NCBI RefSeq assembly: GCF_016865525.2
Contig: NZ_CP075169.1
Location: 3,782,337-3,846,336, forward strand
DNA: 64,000 bases
Direction of reading: 5' to 3'
Source: Sodalis ligni
GTDB taxonomy: Bacteria > Pseudomonadota > Gammaproteobacteria > Enterobacterales > Enterobacteriaceae
A program made the translations under genes and the position numbers. Shown piece after piece: positions 39,601 to 48,690 of this stretch; positions within the stretch are counted from its first letter, which is position 1, and the number at the start of each line of letters is the position of its first letter. Under the pieces are notes generated by a model. The model was not told where the DNA came from. It was given only the letters and a program-made list of their open reading frames with translations, and ran no database searches.

Positions 39601-40222
39601 ATTGCTTGGCCGGGCCACGTCCGGCAATGTCCAGAAGGTCCTGTTCCTGCTGCAGGAACTGAATGCCGAATACCGGCGCGAGGATTACGGCCGCCAGTTC
39701 GGCAATACCGCCACGCCGGAGTATGCCGCCCTTAATCCCACCAGGAAGGTGCCGACGCTACTTGACGGGGATGTGGTGATTTGGGAGTCCAATACCATCC
39801 TGCGCTATCTGGCCTCCAGCTTCTCCCCGTCGTCCCAAAGCCCGGCAACCGCTGCTTCGCCTAAGACCCTGTACCCGGCGGACCCGGCCATGCGCAGCCA
39901 GATTGAACGCTGGATGGACTGGCTGCTGGCGTCCATGAACCCGGTTTATCTCAGCGGCTTTCGCGATGCCAAAAAAGAGCCGGCCGAACGGGCCGCCGAT
40001 ACCCGTCCCAAGCTCATCGATGAGCTTCAGATACTGGAAGAGAATCTTGCCGGACGAGACTGGATGGCGGGGGACGAGTTCACCCTGGCGGATATCGCCC
40101 TGGGTCCCATCATCAGCCGCTGCGTAAAATTCCCCTTCGACCTGCCGCCTTTTCCCGCCCTGGCGGCCTGGATAGACCGGCTCCAGCAGCGGCCGGCTTT
40201 CCGGTCCGCCACCGGCGGATAG
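39593..40222 (+). CDS. Glutathione S-transferase family protein
   Basis: 209 residues. The N-terminal thioredoxin-like domain (SGNVQKVLFLLQEL, NPTRKVPTLLDGDVVIWES, including the cis-Pro and glutathione-binding Glu-Ser) is followed by an all-helical C-terminal domain (MAGDEFTLADIALGPII). The ATG at 39593 lies inside the ridA 3' end. In ring-cleavage clusters GSTs often isomerise maleylpyruvate-type products, which would fit a gentisate-like cupin enzyme upstream (inference). Confidence 0.85.
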   Translation: MYKLLGRATSGNVQKVLFLLQELNAEYRREDYGRQFGNTATPEYAALNPTRKVPTLLDGDVVIWESNTILRYLASSFSPSSQSPATAASPKTLYPADPAMRSQIERWMDWLLASMNPVYLSGFRDAKKEPAERAADTRPKLIDELQILEENLAGRDWMAGDEFTLADIALGPIISRCVKFPFDLPPFPALAAWIDRLQQRPAFRSATGG

Positions 40223-40251
40223 CGTTTGGTTAACCTCACGAGGCAGCTTAC

Positions 40252-41068
40252 ATGAATGCAACGATGGATACGCCCGATACCCGGCCGCATCTCTGGGCCA
40301 GGGGCGTGGCGGTGGACTTTACCCATGACGGCGTGCGCAACCGGGTGCTGCACAATATTGCGCTGGATATTCCCCGCGGCAGCTTTGTTTCCCTTATCGG
40401 CCCGTCGGGCTGCGGCAAAAGCACGCTGCTGAAAGTGCTGGCGGGCCTGCTGGCGCCCACCGAGGGCGAAGTCAGGGTGGCGGATGTGGAACCGGGAGGC
40501 CGCGCGCCAGCAGCGTATCGGCCTGGTATTCCAGGAGGCGACGCTGATGCCGTGGAAAAACGCGCTGGATAACGTCAAGCTGCTGATGGAAATCGCCCGC
40601 CGGGATCTGAATAAAAATCAGATAAACGAACGCGCCATGGAGATGCTGACCCTGGTGGGCCTGGAAAAATCCGCCAATAAGCTGCCGTCGCAGCTGTCCG
40701 GCGGTATGCGCCAGCGGGTCTCCATCGCCAGGGCGCTGGCGCTGGATCCGGAAGTCCTGATGATGGATGAGCCTTTCGGCGCCCTCGACGCCATTACCCG
40801 CGAGGAGATGTGCGAATTCCTGCTGGAGATTTGGGCCCGTACCCGCAAGACCATCGTGCTGGTCACCCACTCCATTGAAGAGGCGGTCTTCCTGTCCCAG
40901 GAGGTGCATGTCATGGCCACCAACCCCGCCCGCATCATCGAGACGTTGCCCATCGCCCTGCCGCTGCCCCGCTGCGAGGCCACCTACGCCCTGCCGGATT
41001 TCGGCATGACCGCCGGCCGGCTCCGGGCATTGCTGAAACACGGACACGGGGCGGGGGCGGCGGCATGA
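40252..41068 (+). pseudogene. NitT/TauT-type ABC transporter ATPase, frameshifted
   Basis: The first frame gives the Walker A half ([20 protein letters not shown]) and ends in a wrong frame after EVRVAD. The second continues with [17 protein letters not shown], the signature QLSGGMRQRVSIARAL and Walker B VLMMDEPFGALD, to a stop at 41068. The break lies at 40478-40500 and needs two added bases (or one removed). Joined, the length is about 270 residues, normal for SsuB/TauB-like ATPases. It overlaps the permease gene by four bases. As written no ATPase is made, so import would fail. Confidence 0.85.
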
Positions 41069-41889
41069 ACAATCCTCTACGCGCGACGCTGGCCTTCAGG
41101 CCGGCACCAGGCAGTGAGAAAAAGATGTCTCATTTTCGTCATGCAGTACGTGAAACGTCGCCGGCCCTGCTGCTCATCGTCGGCATCCTGGCCTGCTGGC
41201 AAGGCATTGTCAGCCTTTGGCAACTGCCGGAATTTGTGCTGCCGGCGCCGGCGGGAATTTATCGCATCCTGGTGAACCAGCAGGGGATTTTAGCCCAGGC
41301 GGCCTGGGTCACGGCCCGGGAGATTGTCCTGGGCGTAGTGCTCTCCAGCCTGGTGGGGGTGGCGATGGCCCTGTTCATCGCCCGTTTCCAACTGGTGGGC
41401 AAAGCAATCTATCCCCTGATGGTGCTGTTTCAGAACGTGCCGAAAATTGCCCTGGCCCCGCTGTTTATCCTCTGGTTCGGTTATGACCTGGCGCCGAAGC
41501 TGCTGCTGATCGTGGTGATGGCCTTTTTCCCGGTGGCGTTGAATATGCTGATGGGCCTGCGGGCCGCCGATCCCAATTTGATGGCGTTGCTGCGTTCGGT
41601 GGGCGCCGGCCGCACGGAGATCATGTGGCGGGTGCAGATCCCCAACTCTTTGCCCTACCTGATGTTCGGGCTGCAGATCGCCGCCCCCCCGAGCGGGGTC
41701 GGGGCGATCGTCGGCGGATTTGCCGGCGCCCCCCCCCGGCCGGGCGACCCTATCCCGTTCGCCTCGACGCAAATGGAGACCAATCTGGTGTTTGCCGCCC
41801 TGGTGGAGATTTCGCTGCTGGGCATGGTGTTTTATTACGCCGTCGAGCTGATTGAATGGCGTTATTTGTCCTGGGCAACCAAATCCTGA
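41065..41889 (+). CDS. NitT/TauT-type ABC transporter permease, with a damaged segment
   Basis: 274 residues, about six helices, of the SsuC/TauC family. The cytoplasmic coupling loop is clear (LLRSVGAGRTEIMWRVQIPN). Between 41676 and 41765 the protein reads AAPPSGVGAIVGGFAGAPPR, where relatives have a conserved VGAIVGEFVGADRGLGYLI-type stretch. About twelve residues are changed, mostly to Pro or Gly, over two C-runs of seven and nine bases. The frame is kept and flanks are normal. Either the membrane segment is mutated or the base calls are poor here. Confidence 0.8.
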   Translation: MNNPLRATLAFRPAPGSEKKMSHFRHAVRETSPALLLIVGILACWQGIVSLWQLPEFVLPAPAGIYRILVNQQGILAQAAWVTAREIVLGVVLSSLVGVAMALFIARFQLVGKAIYPLMVLFQNVPKIALAPLFILWFGYDLAPKLLLIVVMAFFPVALNMLMGLRAADPNLMALLRSVGAGRTEIMWRVQIPNSLPYLMFGLQIAAPPSGVGAIVGGFAGAPPRPGDPIPFASTQMETNLVFAALVEISLLGMVFYYAVELIEWRYLSWATKS

Positions 41890-41944
41890 ACGTTGGCGTA
41901 CTACCCCTGGGTTTACAACCTGAATAATTCGAGTGGAGAACATC

Positions 41945-42976
41945 ATGGCGTTATCTTATCAATTGCGGCGGCTTGCCGCCTGTGCGGGTCTGGTTATCGC
42001 GGTGTCCGGCGCCTTCGGCCGGGCCCGGGCGGCGGACGATGTCTCTGTCCAGCTCGACTGGGTGGTGCGCGGCGGCCACGCGCCGTTTTTCGTGGCGCGG
42101 GATAAGGGCTTTTTTGCCCAAAACGGCATCAACGTCACCGCCATCCGCAAAGGCTCCGGTACGTCGGACGCGCTGCGGCTGGTGGCCAACGGCAATGCCG
42201 ATTTCGGCTTTGGCGACCTGCCTACCCTTATCACCAGCCGCGCCCAGGGGGTGAATGATAAAGCCCTGATCGCCTTCAACCAGAAAACGCCGCTGGCGAT
42301 GCTGAGCATCAAGGCCAAACATCCGCTGGCTAAACCCGCCGACCTGAAGGGACTGAACATCGGCGTGCATCCGTCCGGATCCACCTTTGTATTCCTCAAG
42401 GCCTTTTTAACCTCCAACGGTATGAGCCTGGGGGATATCAAGCAAAGCACCGTTTCGCCGCCCTATGAAAGCTTTCTGCTGATGGGCCGGGTGGACAGCG
42501 TACCGGGTTACGTCGACGCCGAGGTGCCCGAGCTGGAGGCCAAGGCCGGGGGCGCCGGATCGCTGTCGATTTTGTACGGCGGCGATTTCGGTTACGACGC
42601 CTACGGCTCCGGCGTCTTTACCTCGGACAAGATGATCGCCGCCAAGCCCGATGTGGTGAAACGCTTTGTCAAAGCCTACCTGCAGGCCTTTGCCTACTCA
42701 CTGGACCATCCCAAGGAAGCCGTGGCCATCCTGGTGAAAGATAATCCGGAGTACCAGGGCAAGGAAAACGTTCTCGCCGAGCAGCTTGGGCAGGACATTC
42801 AACATACCGCCACCAGCGAATTCACCCAAAGCCAGGGGCTGGGCATTATCACCGCCGGGCAATGGAAAAAAACCGCCGATATCCTGATATCCCAGCAGGT
42901 GCTCGCCAAAGACGCCGACTATAACGCCGCCTTTGATACGTCATTTCTGCTGGCGGCCAATCCGGTGAAACGCTGA
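41945..42976 (+). CDS. ABC transporter substrate-binding protein (SsuA/ThiY-like)
   Basis: About 343 residues with a signal peptide (AACAGLVIAVSGAFGRARA, cleaved before ADDVSVQ). The NMT1/THI5-like fold is shown by HAPFFVARDKGFFAQNGINV, VANGNADFGFGDLPTLI and LKGLNIGVHPSGST. The start at 41945 has GGAG seven bases upstream. Such proteins bind sulfonates, nitrate, thiamine precursors or aromatic acids. Gene order ATPase-permease-binding protein and the enzymes on both sides suggest it binds the compound degraded by the cluster. Confidence 0.85.
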   Translation: MALSYQLRRLAACAGLVIAVSGAFGRARAADDVSVQLDWVVRGGHAPFFVARDKGFFAQNGINVTAIRKGSGTSDALRLVANGNADFGFGDLPTLITSRAQGVNDKALIAFNQKTPLAMLSIKAKHPLAKPADLKGLNIGVHPSGSTFVFLKAFLTSNGMSLGDIKQSTVSPPYESFLLMGRVDSVPGYVDAEVPELEAKAGGAGSLSILYGGDFGYDAYGSGVFTSDKMIAAKPDVVKRFVKAYLQAFAYSLDHPKEAVAILVKDNPEYQGKENVLAEQLGQDIQHTATSEFTQSQGLGIITAGQWKKTADILISQQVLAKDADYNAAFDTSFLLAANPVKR

Positions 42977-43030
42977 CATACCCTCTAAGTCGGGGATGAA
43001 TGTAATGCTGGCCCACACTGGAGGCCGATG

Positions 43031-43066
43031 ATGAATGCAACGATGATACTCACGGAAAGCCGATGA
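43031..43066 (+). other. 11-codon upstream ORF overlapping the aldehyde dehydrogenase start
   Basis: ATG at 43031 behind GGAGG encodes MNATMILTESR and stops with TGA at 43064-43066, overlapping the ATGATG of the dehydrogenase gene. The arrangement fits translational coupling. Its first 15 bases are identical to the start of the ABC ATPase gene at 40252, so it may be a duplicated fragment. Confidence 0.4.
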
Positions 43067-44565
43067 TGAATCTCAATGAGTCCGGCGGACATCCGCCACC
43101 CTGGATCCTGCCCGAACACCGGGATCTCTATTACGGCGGCGGCTGGCATGCGCCCCTGGCCGGCGGTTATGAAACGATCTTCAATCCCGGCAGCGGCGAG
43201 CCCCTGGCCCGGGTGGGCATCGCCACGGCGGCCGACGCGGAGCCGGCGGTGAGCGCCGCTAAAACCGGTTTCCGGCAGTGGCGCGACACGCCGCCGCTGG
43301 AACGCGCCGCCATTATGCGCGCCATCGCCGCCGAGCTTCGCCGGCACGCCGGGGAGTTGGCCATGCTGGATGCCGCCGACTGCGGTAATCCGGTGCGGGA
43401 AATGGGGCGGGACGGCCTGGGGGCGGCGGCGCTGTTCGAGTTTTTCGCCGGCCTGGTGACGGAATTGAAAGGCGCCTCCATTCCCATGGGGCCGGATGCG
43501 GTGAATTTTTCGGTACGCCAGCCCCTGGGCGTGGTGGCGCGCATTGTCGCCTTCAACCATCCGCTGCTGTTTGCCGCCGGTAAAACCGCGGCGCCCCTGG
43601 CGGCGGGCAATGCGGTGATTATCAAGCCGCCCCGCCAGGCCCCCCTCTCCGCCCTGCGCCTGGCGGAAATCATCGGCGGCATGCTGCCCCCCGGCGTGTT
43701 CTCGGTACTGCCGGGGGACATAGAAATAGGCAACGCCCTCACGGCCCATAAGGACATCGCCATGGTGGGTCTGGTGGGCAGCGTCCCTACCGGCCGCAAC
43801 GTCATGGCCACCGGCGCCGCCCGCCTAAAGCCGGTGTTGCTGGAACTCGGAGGCAAAAATGCGCTCATCGCGTATGGCGATACGGATCCGGCCATGGTGG
43901 CCCGGGGCATCGTGGACGGCATGAACTTCACCTGGTGCGGCCAATCCTGCGGCTCCACCAGCCGGGCCTTTGTGCACCGGGATATTTATGATGAGGTGCT
44001 GCGGCATGTGGAGCGGTTCACCGCCGCCTTTGTGCCCGGCCTGCCCACCGATCCGGCCACTACCATGGGGGCGATTATCAGCGACGTTCAGCATAAGCGC
44101 ATTTTGTCCTATATCGATGAGGCCAGGCAGCAGGGCGCCCGCCTGATTTGCGGCGGCGGCGTGCCCGGCGACCCGCTGCTGCGCAACGGCTTTTATATCG
44201 AGCCCACGGTGTTTGCCGACGTTACCCCGGCCATGCGCATTGCCCGGGAAGAAATCTTCGGCCCGGTGCTGGCGGTGCTGCCCTGGCAGGACGAGCAGGA
44301 CATGCTGCGGCAGGTGAACGAACTGGACTACGGGCTGACCTGCGCCATCTGGAGCAACGATCTGGAAAAAGCCCACCGGGCGGCACAGCGGGTGGACGCC
44401 GGCTTCATCTGGATCAATGACGTGGGCAAGCACTTTATCGGCGCGCCGTTCGGCGGCGTCAAACAATCGGGCATCGGCCGGGAGGAGTGCCTGGGGGAAA
44501 TGCTCTCCTTCACCAGCGAGAAAAACATCCACATTAGCCTGCGCCGCGTGGCGGCCAAGGAGTAA
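43063..44565 (+). CDS. NAD(P)-dependent aldehyde dehydrogenase
   Basis: 500 residues, a full-length ALDH-superfamily protein close to betaine-aldehyde and aromatic-aldehyde dehydrogenases. Catalytic Glu lies in LLELGGKNA and the nucleophile Cys in WCGQSCGSTSR. The cofactor site includes FNHPLLFAAGKTAAPLAAGN and VGSVPTGRNV, and EEIFGPVLAV and APFGGVKQSGIGRE close the protein. It oxidises an aldehyde to the acid. It ends three bases before the GMC oxidoreductase gene, which probably makes the aldehyde from an alcohol, as in choline oxidation. Confidence 0.9.
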   Translation: MMNLNESGGHPPPWILPEHRDLYYGGGWHAPLAGGYETIFNPGSGEPLARVGIATAADAEPAVSAAKTGFRQWRDTPPLERAAIMRAIAAELRRHAGELAMLDAADCGNPVREMGRDGLGAAALFEFFAGLVTELKGASIPMGPDAVNFSVRQPLGVVARIVAFNHPLLFAAGKTAAPLAAGNAVIIKPPRQAPLSALRLAEIIGGMLPPGVFSVLPGDIEIGNALTAHKDIAMVGLVGSVPTGRNVMATGAARLKPVLLELGGKNALIAYGDTDPAMVARGIVDGMNFTWCGQSCGSTSRAFVHRDIYDEVLRHVERFTAAFVPGLPTDPATTMGAIISDVQHKRILSYIDEARQQGARLICGGGVPGDPLLRNGFYIEPTVFADVTPAMRIAREEIFGPVLAVLPWQDEQDMLRQVNELDYGLTCAIWSNDLEKAHRAAQRVDAGFIWINDVGKHFIGAPFGGVKQSGIGREECLGEMLSFTSEKNIHISLRRVAAKE

Positions 44566-44568
44566 GCC

Positions 44569-46215
44569 ATGGATAAGGAATACGACTACATTATCATCGG
44601 CGCCGGCTCCGCGGGCTGCACCCTGGCCAACCGCCTGAGCGAAGATCCCGACGTCCGGGTACTGCTGCTGGAAGCGGGCCGGTGGGATCGGGATCCCTGG
44701 CTGAAAATCCCCCTGGGCTGGGGCCGGATATTGCAAAAGCGGTTACACGACTGGATGTATTTCTGCGAGGCGCAGGACAACGTGGGCGGGCGGCGGGTGG
44801 AGTGCGCCCGCGGCAAGGTGGTGGGCGGTTCCTCCTCCACCAATGCCATGGCCTGGGTACGCGGCAGCCCGGCGGACTTCGATCGCTGGGCGCGGGATTA
44901 CCGGCTGCCCGACTGGGGCTGGGATCGGGTCATGCCCTATTTTATCCGCCAGGAGACCTGGTCGGAACAGCCGGCGCCGGAGCGCGGCCGCGCCGGGCCG
45001 GTCAATGTGCAATTTTGCCGCTACCAGGATCCCCTTATCCAGGCCTATGCCGATGCCGCGCAGGGGGTCGGTTTCAACTGGATCGACGATTACAACCGTA
45101 CGGGCAGCCGGCCGGGTTTCGCCCGGCTGCAGATGAGCATCCGCAACGGCAGCCGCTGCAGCGCGGCCACCGCTTATCTGCGCCCGGCCCTGGGGCGCCC
45201 CAACCTGGAGGTGAAGGTGGGGGTGCATGTCACCCGGCTGATGATGTCGGGTACCCGGGCCCACGGCGTGGAATTTATTCAAGACAATCGGGTGCGGCAC
45301 GTCACGGCACGGCGGAAAATCCTGCTCAGCGCCGGCGTGATCAATACGCCGCAGCTGTTGATGCTGTCCGGCATCGGCGATCCGGCGCAGTTGAAGCGGC
45401 ACGGCCTGACAACCCGGGTACCCTTGACCGGGGTCGGCAAAAATCTGCAGGATCACCCCTCGGTGATTGTCATGTACCGCCGTAAGGAGGCCGGCCCCTT
45501 TCATCGCGCCATGCGTTTCGATCGCATCGCGCCGGCCCTGCTGCAGGCCTGGATGGCCGGCACCGGCTTTGCGGCGGATGTCCCCGGCGGCCTGGTAGGA
45601 TTTATGAACAGCGAAGCCGGGCAGGAAGCGCCCGATCTGCAAATGCTGCTGACCGCGGCGCCGCTGGGGGCCTGGCCCTATCTTGAGCCTTTTCGCAAAG
45701 GTTTTGCCGACGGGTTCGCCTGCCGCGCCGTGCTGCTGCATCCGCAAAGCCGCGGCGAGGTCAGCCTGATGTCTGATAATCCCTTGGACGCCCCACGCAT
45801 ATTCCAGAATTTCCTGTCCACAGATGACGAATGGCGTGCGCTGCGCACGGCCATCCGGCGGATTCGCGACATCGGCCGCCAACCGGCCCTGGCGCCCTTT
45901 ATCGATGTGGAAACCGCCCCCGGTCCCCACAACGACAGCGATGAAGCGTTAAATGCGTTTATCGGCCAAACCGCCATCACCGTGCACCACCCGGCGGGCA
46001 CCTGCCGCATGGGGGCGGAAAACGATGCCGGGGCGGTAGTGGATAGCCAATTGCGGGTCATGGGGACGGAGGGCCTGCGGGTTATCGACGCCTCGGTAAT
46101 GCCGGACCTGACCTCCGGCAACATCAACGCCCCGGTCATCATGATTGCCGAACGCGCCGCCGATATGATCCGGCAGACATTCAATCAAACGCAATCCGCG
46201 CCGGTACCGGCCTGA
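44569..46215 (+). CDS. GMC-family FAD oxidoreductase (choline dehydrogenase-like)
   Basis: 548 residues. The FAD site is at the N-terminus (YIIIGAGSAGCTLANRLSED). GMC signatures are GKVVGGSSSTNAMAWVRG and SAGVINTPQLLMLSGIG. The C-terminal active site carries the conserved His in VHHPAGTCRMG and the FAD contact DASVMPDLTSGNINAPVIM. It oxidises an alcohol to an aldehyde. It is three bases downstream of the aldehyde dehydrogenase gene, so the two form a likely alcohol-to-acid pair. Substrate unknown. Confidence 0.9.
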   Translation: MDKEYDYIIIGAGSAGCTLANRLSEDPDVRVLLLEAGRWDRDPWLKIPLGWGRILQKRLHDWMYFCEAQDNVGGRRVECARGKVVGGSSSTNAMAWVRGSPADFDRWARDYRLPDWGWDRVMPYFIRQETWSEQPAPERGRAGPVNVQFCRYQDPLIQAYADAAQGVGFNWIDDYNRTGSRPGFARLQMSIRNGSRCSAATAYLRPALGRPNLEVKVGVHVTRLMMSGTRAHGVEFIQDNRVRHVTARRKILLSAGVINTPQLLMLSGIGDPAQLKRHGLTTRVPLTGVGKNLQDHPSVIVMYRRKEAGPFHRAMRFDRIAPALLQAWMAGTGFAADVPGGLVGFMNSEAGQEAPDLQMLLTAAPLGAWPYLEPFRKGFADGFACRAVLLHPQSRGEVSLMSDNPLDAPRIFQNFLSTDDEWRALRTAIRRIRDIGRQPALAPFIDVETAPGPHNDSDEALNAFIGQTAITVHHPAGTCRMGAENDAGAVVDSQLRVMGTEGLRVIDASVMPDLTSGNINAPVIMIAERAADMIRQTFNQTQSAPVPA

Positions 46216-46239
46216 CCCCCTCTTGCATTGAGGTATAAA

Positions 46240-46689
46240 ATGAGCTTAAGTCTACCTAAACACCCCATACTGCTGTGCACGCCCCTGGCCGCCGCCGCCG
46301 TTGAGCGCCTGGGGCTGTTCTTCCATGTCCGCCAGGCCGGCGGCTCGGGTACGATGGACGATGAGGGGTTTTATTCGGCCCTGGCCGGCAACGCGGCGGT
46401 GCTGCTCACCGGGCAGCACTGTCTTGATGCCTGCTTGTTGGCCCGCCTGCCGTCGCTAAAAGCGGTATGCGTACTGGGTGCATTGCATCCGGCCATGGAT
46501 TTGCCGGCGCTTACCCGCCGCGGGATCCGGGTCACGCGGGTGGATGCGGGGGAAGAGTGTTCGGGGTTGAGCCTTGGTCCCGCCCTGGAGGCGGCCGAAC
46601 AGCTTATCGCCGCACTGGGGTTCGGCCGGGACGGCTGGCATCCCGCCGGCCTGGTGAATCCAGAGGTCGCCTGCGGCTCATGCTGTTAG
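46240..46689 (+). pseudogene. D-2-hydroxyacid dehydrogenase, N-terminal fragment
   Basis: 149 codons. The pattern LARLPSLKAVCVLGALHPAM followed by LTRRGIRVT is that of the N-terminal catalytic part of D-isomer-specific 2-hydroxyacid dehydrogenases. These are normally about 310 residues with an NAD-binding GxGxxG domain next. Here the frame ends CGSCC at 46689 before that domain, and the following gene starts 43 bases later, so the cofactor domain has been deleted. The ATG at 46240 follows AGGT. The product would be inactive. Confidence 0.6.
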
Positions 46690-46732
46690 CCGGCGGCTAT
46701 TTTTCAACCTATCACGGTAACCCGATAGCGAT

Positions 46733-47455
46733 ATGCAATCAAACATGCAATTACATCACCATGACAGCAAAAAAGACCTGATTGAACACATTGTCGAGAT
46801 CCTGACCCCGCGCCTTGCCGCGGGAGAAACCCTGCCCTCGGAGCGGGCGCTGGTGGAGGAGCTGGGGGTGAAACGCTATGCCCTGCGCAAGGCCTTGCAG
46901 CAGCTGCGGGCATCGGGCCTGATGCCCGCAGCCTCTGCCGGGCGGGCCAAAACGTCGCTGGAGGCCAGTAAAAAAAGTCTGGCGTTAATCACCAATCCCC
47001 TGGAGGTCATCGAACTGCGCCTGCTGATTGAACCCATGCTGGTGCGCCTGACCGCCGTGCGCGCTTCCCAGCAGGACATCGATCGTATTCTGCGCACCGC
47101 GGCCATGGAGGGGGGATATGACAACGGCAAGGTGGACCTGGCCTTTCATAAGCAGGTGGCCGCCGCCTCCAATAACCGGCTGGCGGCGGAACTCTACAGC
47201 CTGCTGCGGCAAATCGGCTCCGATGTCCGTCTGCATATCCAGAAAAACGATCTGCCGCTGTCAAAAGATCGCCTGACGGTGCGCAACCATGAACACGGGG
47301 AAATCGCCCTGGCCATCGCCGCCCGTAACCCGGACGCGGCGGAAAAAGCCATGCGCAACCATTTGTATAGGGTGCAGCGTCAAATACTGGATCATCTGGT
47401 GCCGCAGCCGCCGGAACCGCTGCTGCTTGAACAGCCCGATGTCCAGGTCAAATAA
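46733..47455 (+). CDS. FadR/GntR-family regulator (FCD domain)
   Basis: 240 residues. The winged HTH is typical (LAAGETLPSERALVEELGVK, YALRKALQQLRASGLM). The FCD effector domain follows (IELRLLIEPMLVRLTAVRAS, DLAFHKQVAAASNN, NHEHGEIALAIAARNPDAAE, with His residues that usually bind a metal). It is the last gene of the catabolic cluster on the same strand and probably represses it in the absence of its organic-acid inducer. Confidence 0.85.
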   Translation: MQSNMQLHHHDSKKDLIEHIVEILTPRLAAGETLPSERALVEELGVKRYALRKALQQLRASGLMPAASAGRAKTSLEASKKSLALITNPLEVIELRLLIEPMLVRLTAVRASQQDIDRILRTAAMEGGYDNGKVDLAFHKQVAAASNNRLAAELYSLLRQIGSDVRLHIQKNDLPLSKDRLTVRNHEHGEIALAIAARNPDAAEKAMRNHLYRVQRQILDHLVPQPPEPLLLEQPDVQVK

Positions 47456-47481
47456 TCGTCAGGGCGGGTTGCCCGACGGCA

Positions 47482-48675
47482 TCAAAGGGAGTGAACGTGC
47501 AAAGCGCCGCCGTTTTTCACCTGGCTCTCTTCGTCAAGCTGTACGGCGATATACAGCGCCAGGCGGTCGTCAAAATCCGCCAGATTGAGGCCGGTGATAT
47601 CGGCGATACGGTTGAGCCGGTATTCCAGGGTATGGCGATGGATAAACAGCCCGTTGGCGGCGGCGCTGGTTTGATTATTATGCTTGAACCAAATCTTCAA
47701 TGAATTGAGCAACTGGCCGTTCTTGTCCATCATTTTCAATCTGGTCACCGGCAGCAGCAGTTCCGTTTCCTGCCAGCCCCCTTGCAGCCGCTGCAGCAAT
47801 ACCGGCAGTTTCAAATCACGGTAATTGTAGCAGCGCTCTTCCGGCATACGCCTTTTACCGATTGACATGGTGGAATGGGCCGTTTGCCACGAACGGGCAA
47901 TGCTGTTGGCGCCGGAAAAATAATTGCCCAGCGCAAAGCGTATCCGCAGGTGGCCTTTGGTTTTCAGCAGCGCCAGCGTTTCCTGAAATTGCCGCAAATG
48001 TTCATTTTCATCCCAGCGGCCGTATTTATTCAGCGCCGGCCTCAGCACCGCCAGTTCGGTGAGGGAAATAATGGCAATGAGGTTTTTCTCCCCCGGCTGG
48101 GTTAATAATGCCTGTAATTGCTGTAGCTCCTCGATGGGATTATCCACGTCCAGCTGCCCGCTGTCGATTTCAACGGCGGCGGCGACCCGGGGCTGATGCA
48201 GATCGATGCCCAGGCGTTCGGCCCATTCCGCCAGCATGGGAGAAATTTCATCGGAGCGAATGAGGTTATGCACCAGCTCTTCCCGCAGCCGGCTGTCCTG
48301 GGCCAGGAAAGAAAGCAATTTCGCCTGCTCCACCATCATCTCCGCCGCCATGCATACCAGCTCGCCGTATTGCCGGAGCTGGGAGGGATTACCGGTAAGG
48401 CCGATTACGCCGGCTATTCTGCCGTCGATTTTCAGCGGCAAATTTATGCCGGGGCGAACGCCGAACAGATGTTTAGCCATGCTGTCGTCCACTTCCACAA
48501 TGCGCGCCTGGGACAGCACCAGCAACGCTCCCTCATGCAATTCTCCAATGCGATCCCGATCGCCGCTGGCAATTATTTTTCCCTGTCCGTCCATGACATT
48601 AACATTGCAGTTGATAATCTGCATCGTCTTGGCAACAATTTGCCCGGCAAGTTTAGGTTCCAGATAATCATTCAT
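47482..48675 (-). CDS. cdaR: CdaR-family sugar diacid/glycerate regulator
   Basis: About 397 residues, matching CdaR, the activator of glucarate, galactarate and glycerate genes. The N-terminal sensor domain (LAGQIVAKTMQIINCNVNVM, GRIAGVIGLTGNPSQLRQYG) is followed by a GGDEF-like region. The C-terminal PucR-type HTH reads FIHRHTLEYRLNRIADITGL. The ATG at 48675 is chosen over an upstream TTG. It is convergent with the FadR gene. The glycerate kinase and GntP permease downstream of its divergent region are its likely targets, but both are frameshifted. Confidence 0.9.
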   Translation of the reverse strand: MNDYLEPKLAGQIVAKTMQIINCNVNVMDGQGKIIASGDRDRIGELHEGALLVLSQARIVEVDDSMAKHLFGVRPGINLPLKIDGRIAGVIGLTGNPSQLRQYGELVCMAAEMMVEQAKLLSFLAQDSRLREELVHNLIRSDEISPMLAEWAERLGIDLHQPRVAAAVEIDSGQLDVDNPIEELQQLQALLTQPGEKNLIAIISLTELAVLRPALNKYGRWDENEHLRQFQETLALLKTKGHLRIRFALGNYFSGANSIARSWQTAHSTMSIGKRRMPEERCYNYRDLKLPVLLQRLQGGWQETELLLPVTRLKMMDKNGQLLNSLKIWFKHNNQTSAAANGLFIHRHTLEYRLNRIADITGLNLADFDDRLALYIAVQLDEESQVKNGGALHVHSL

Positions 48676-48690
48676 TGTAATTATTTCCAA

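Noticed and set aside
44743..45930. 395-codon minus-strand frame
   Set aside because: Antisense to the GMC oxidoreductase gene, which has full family motifs.
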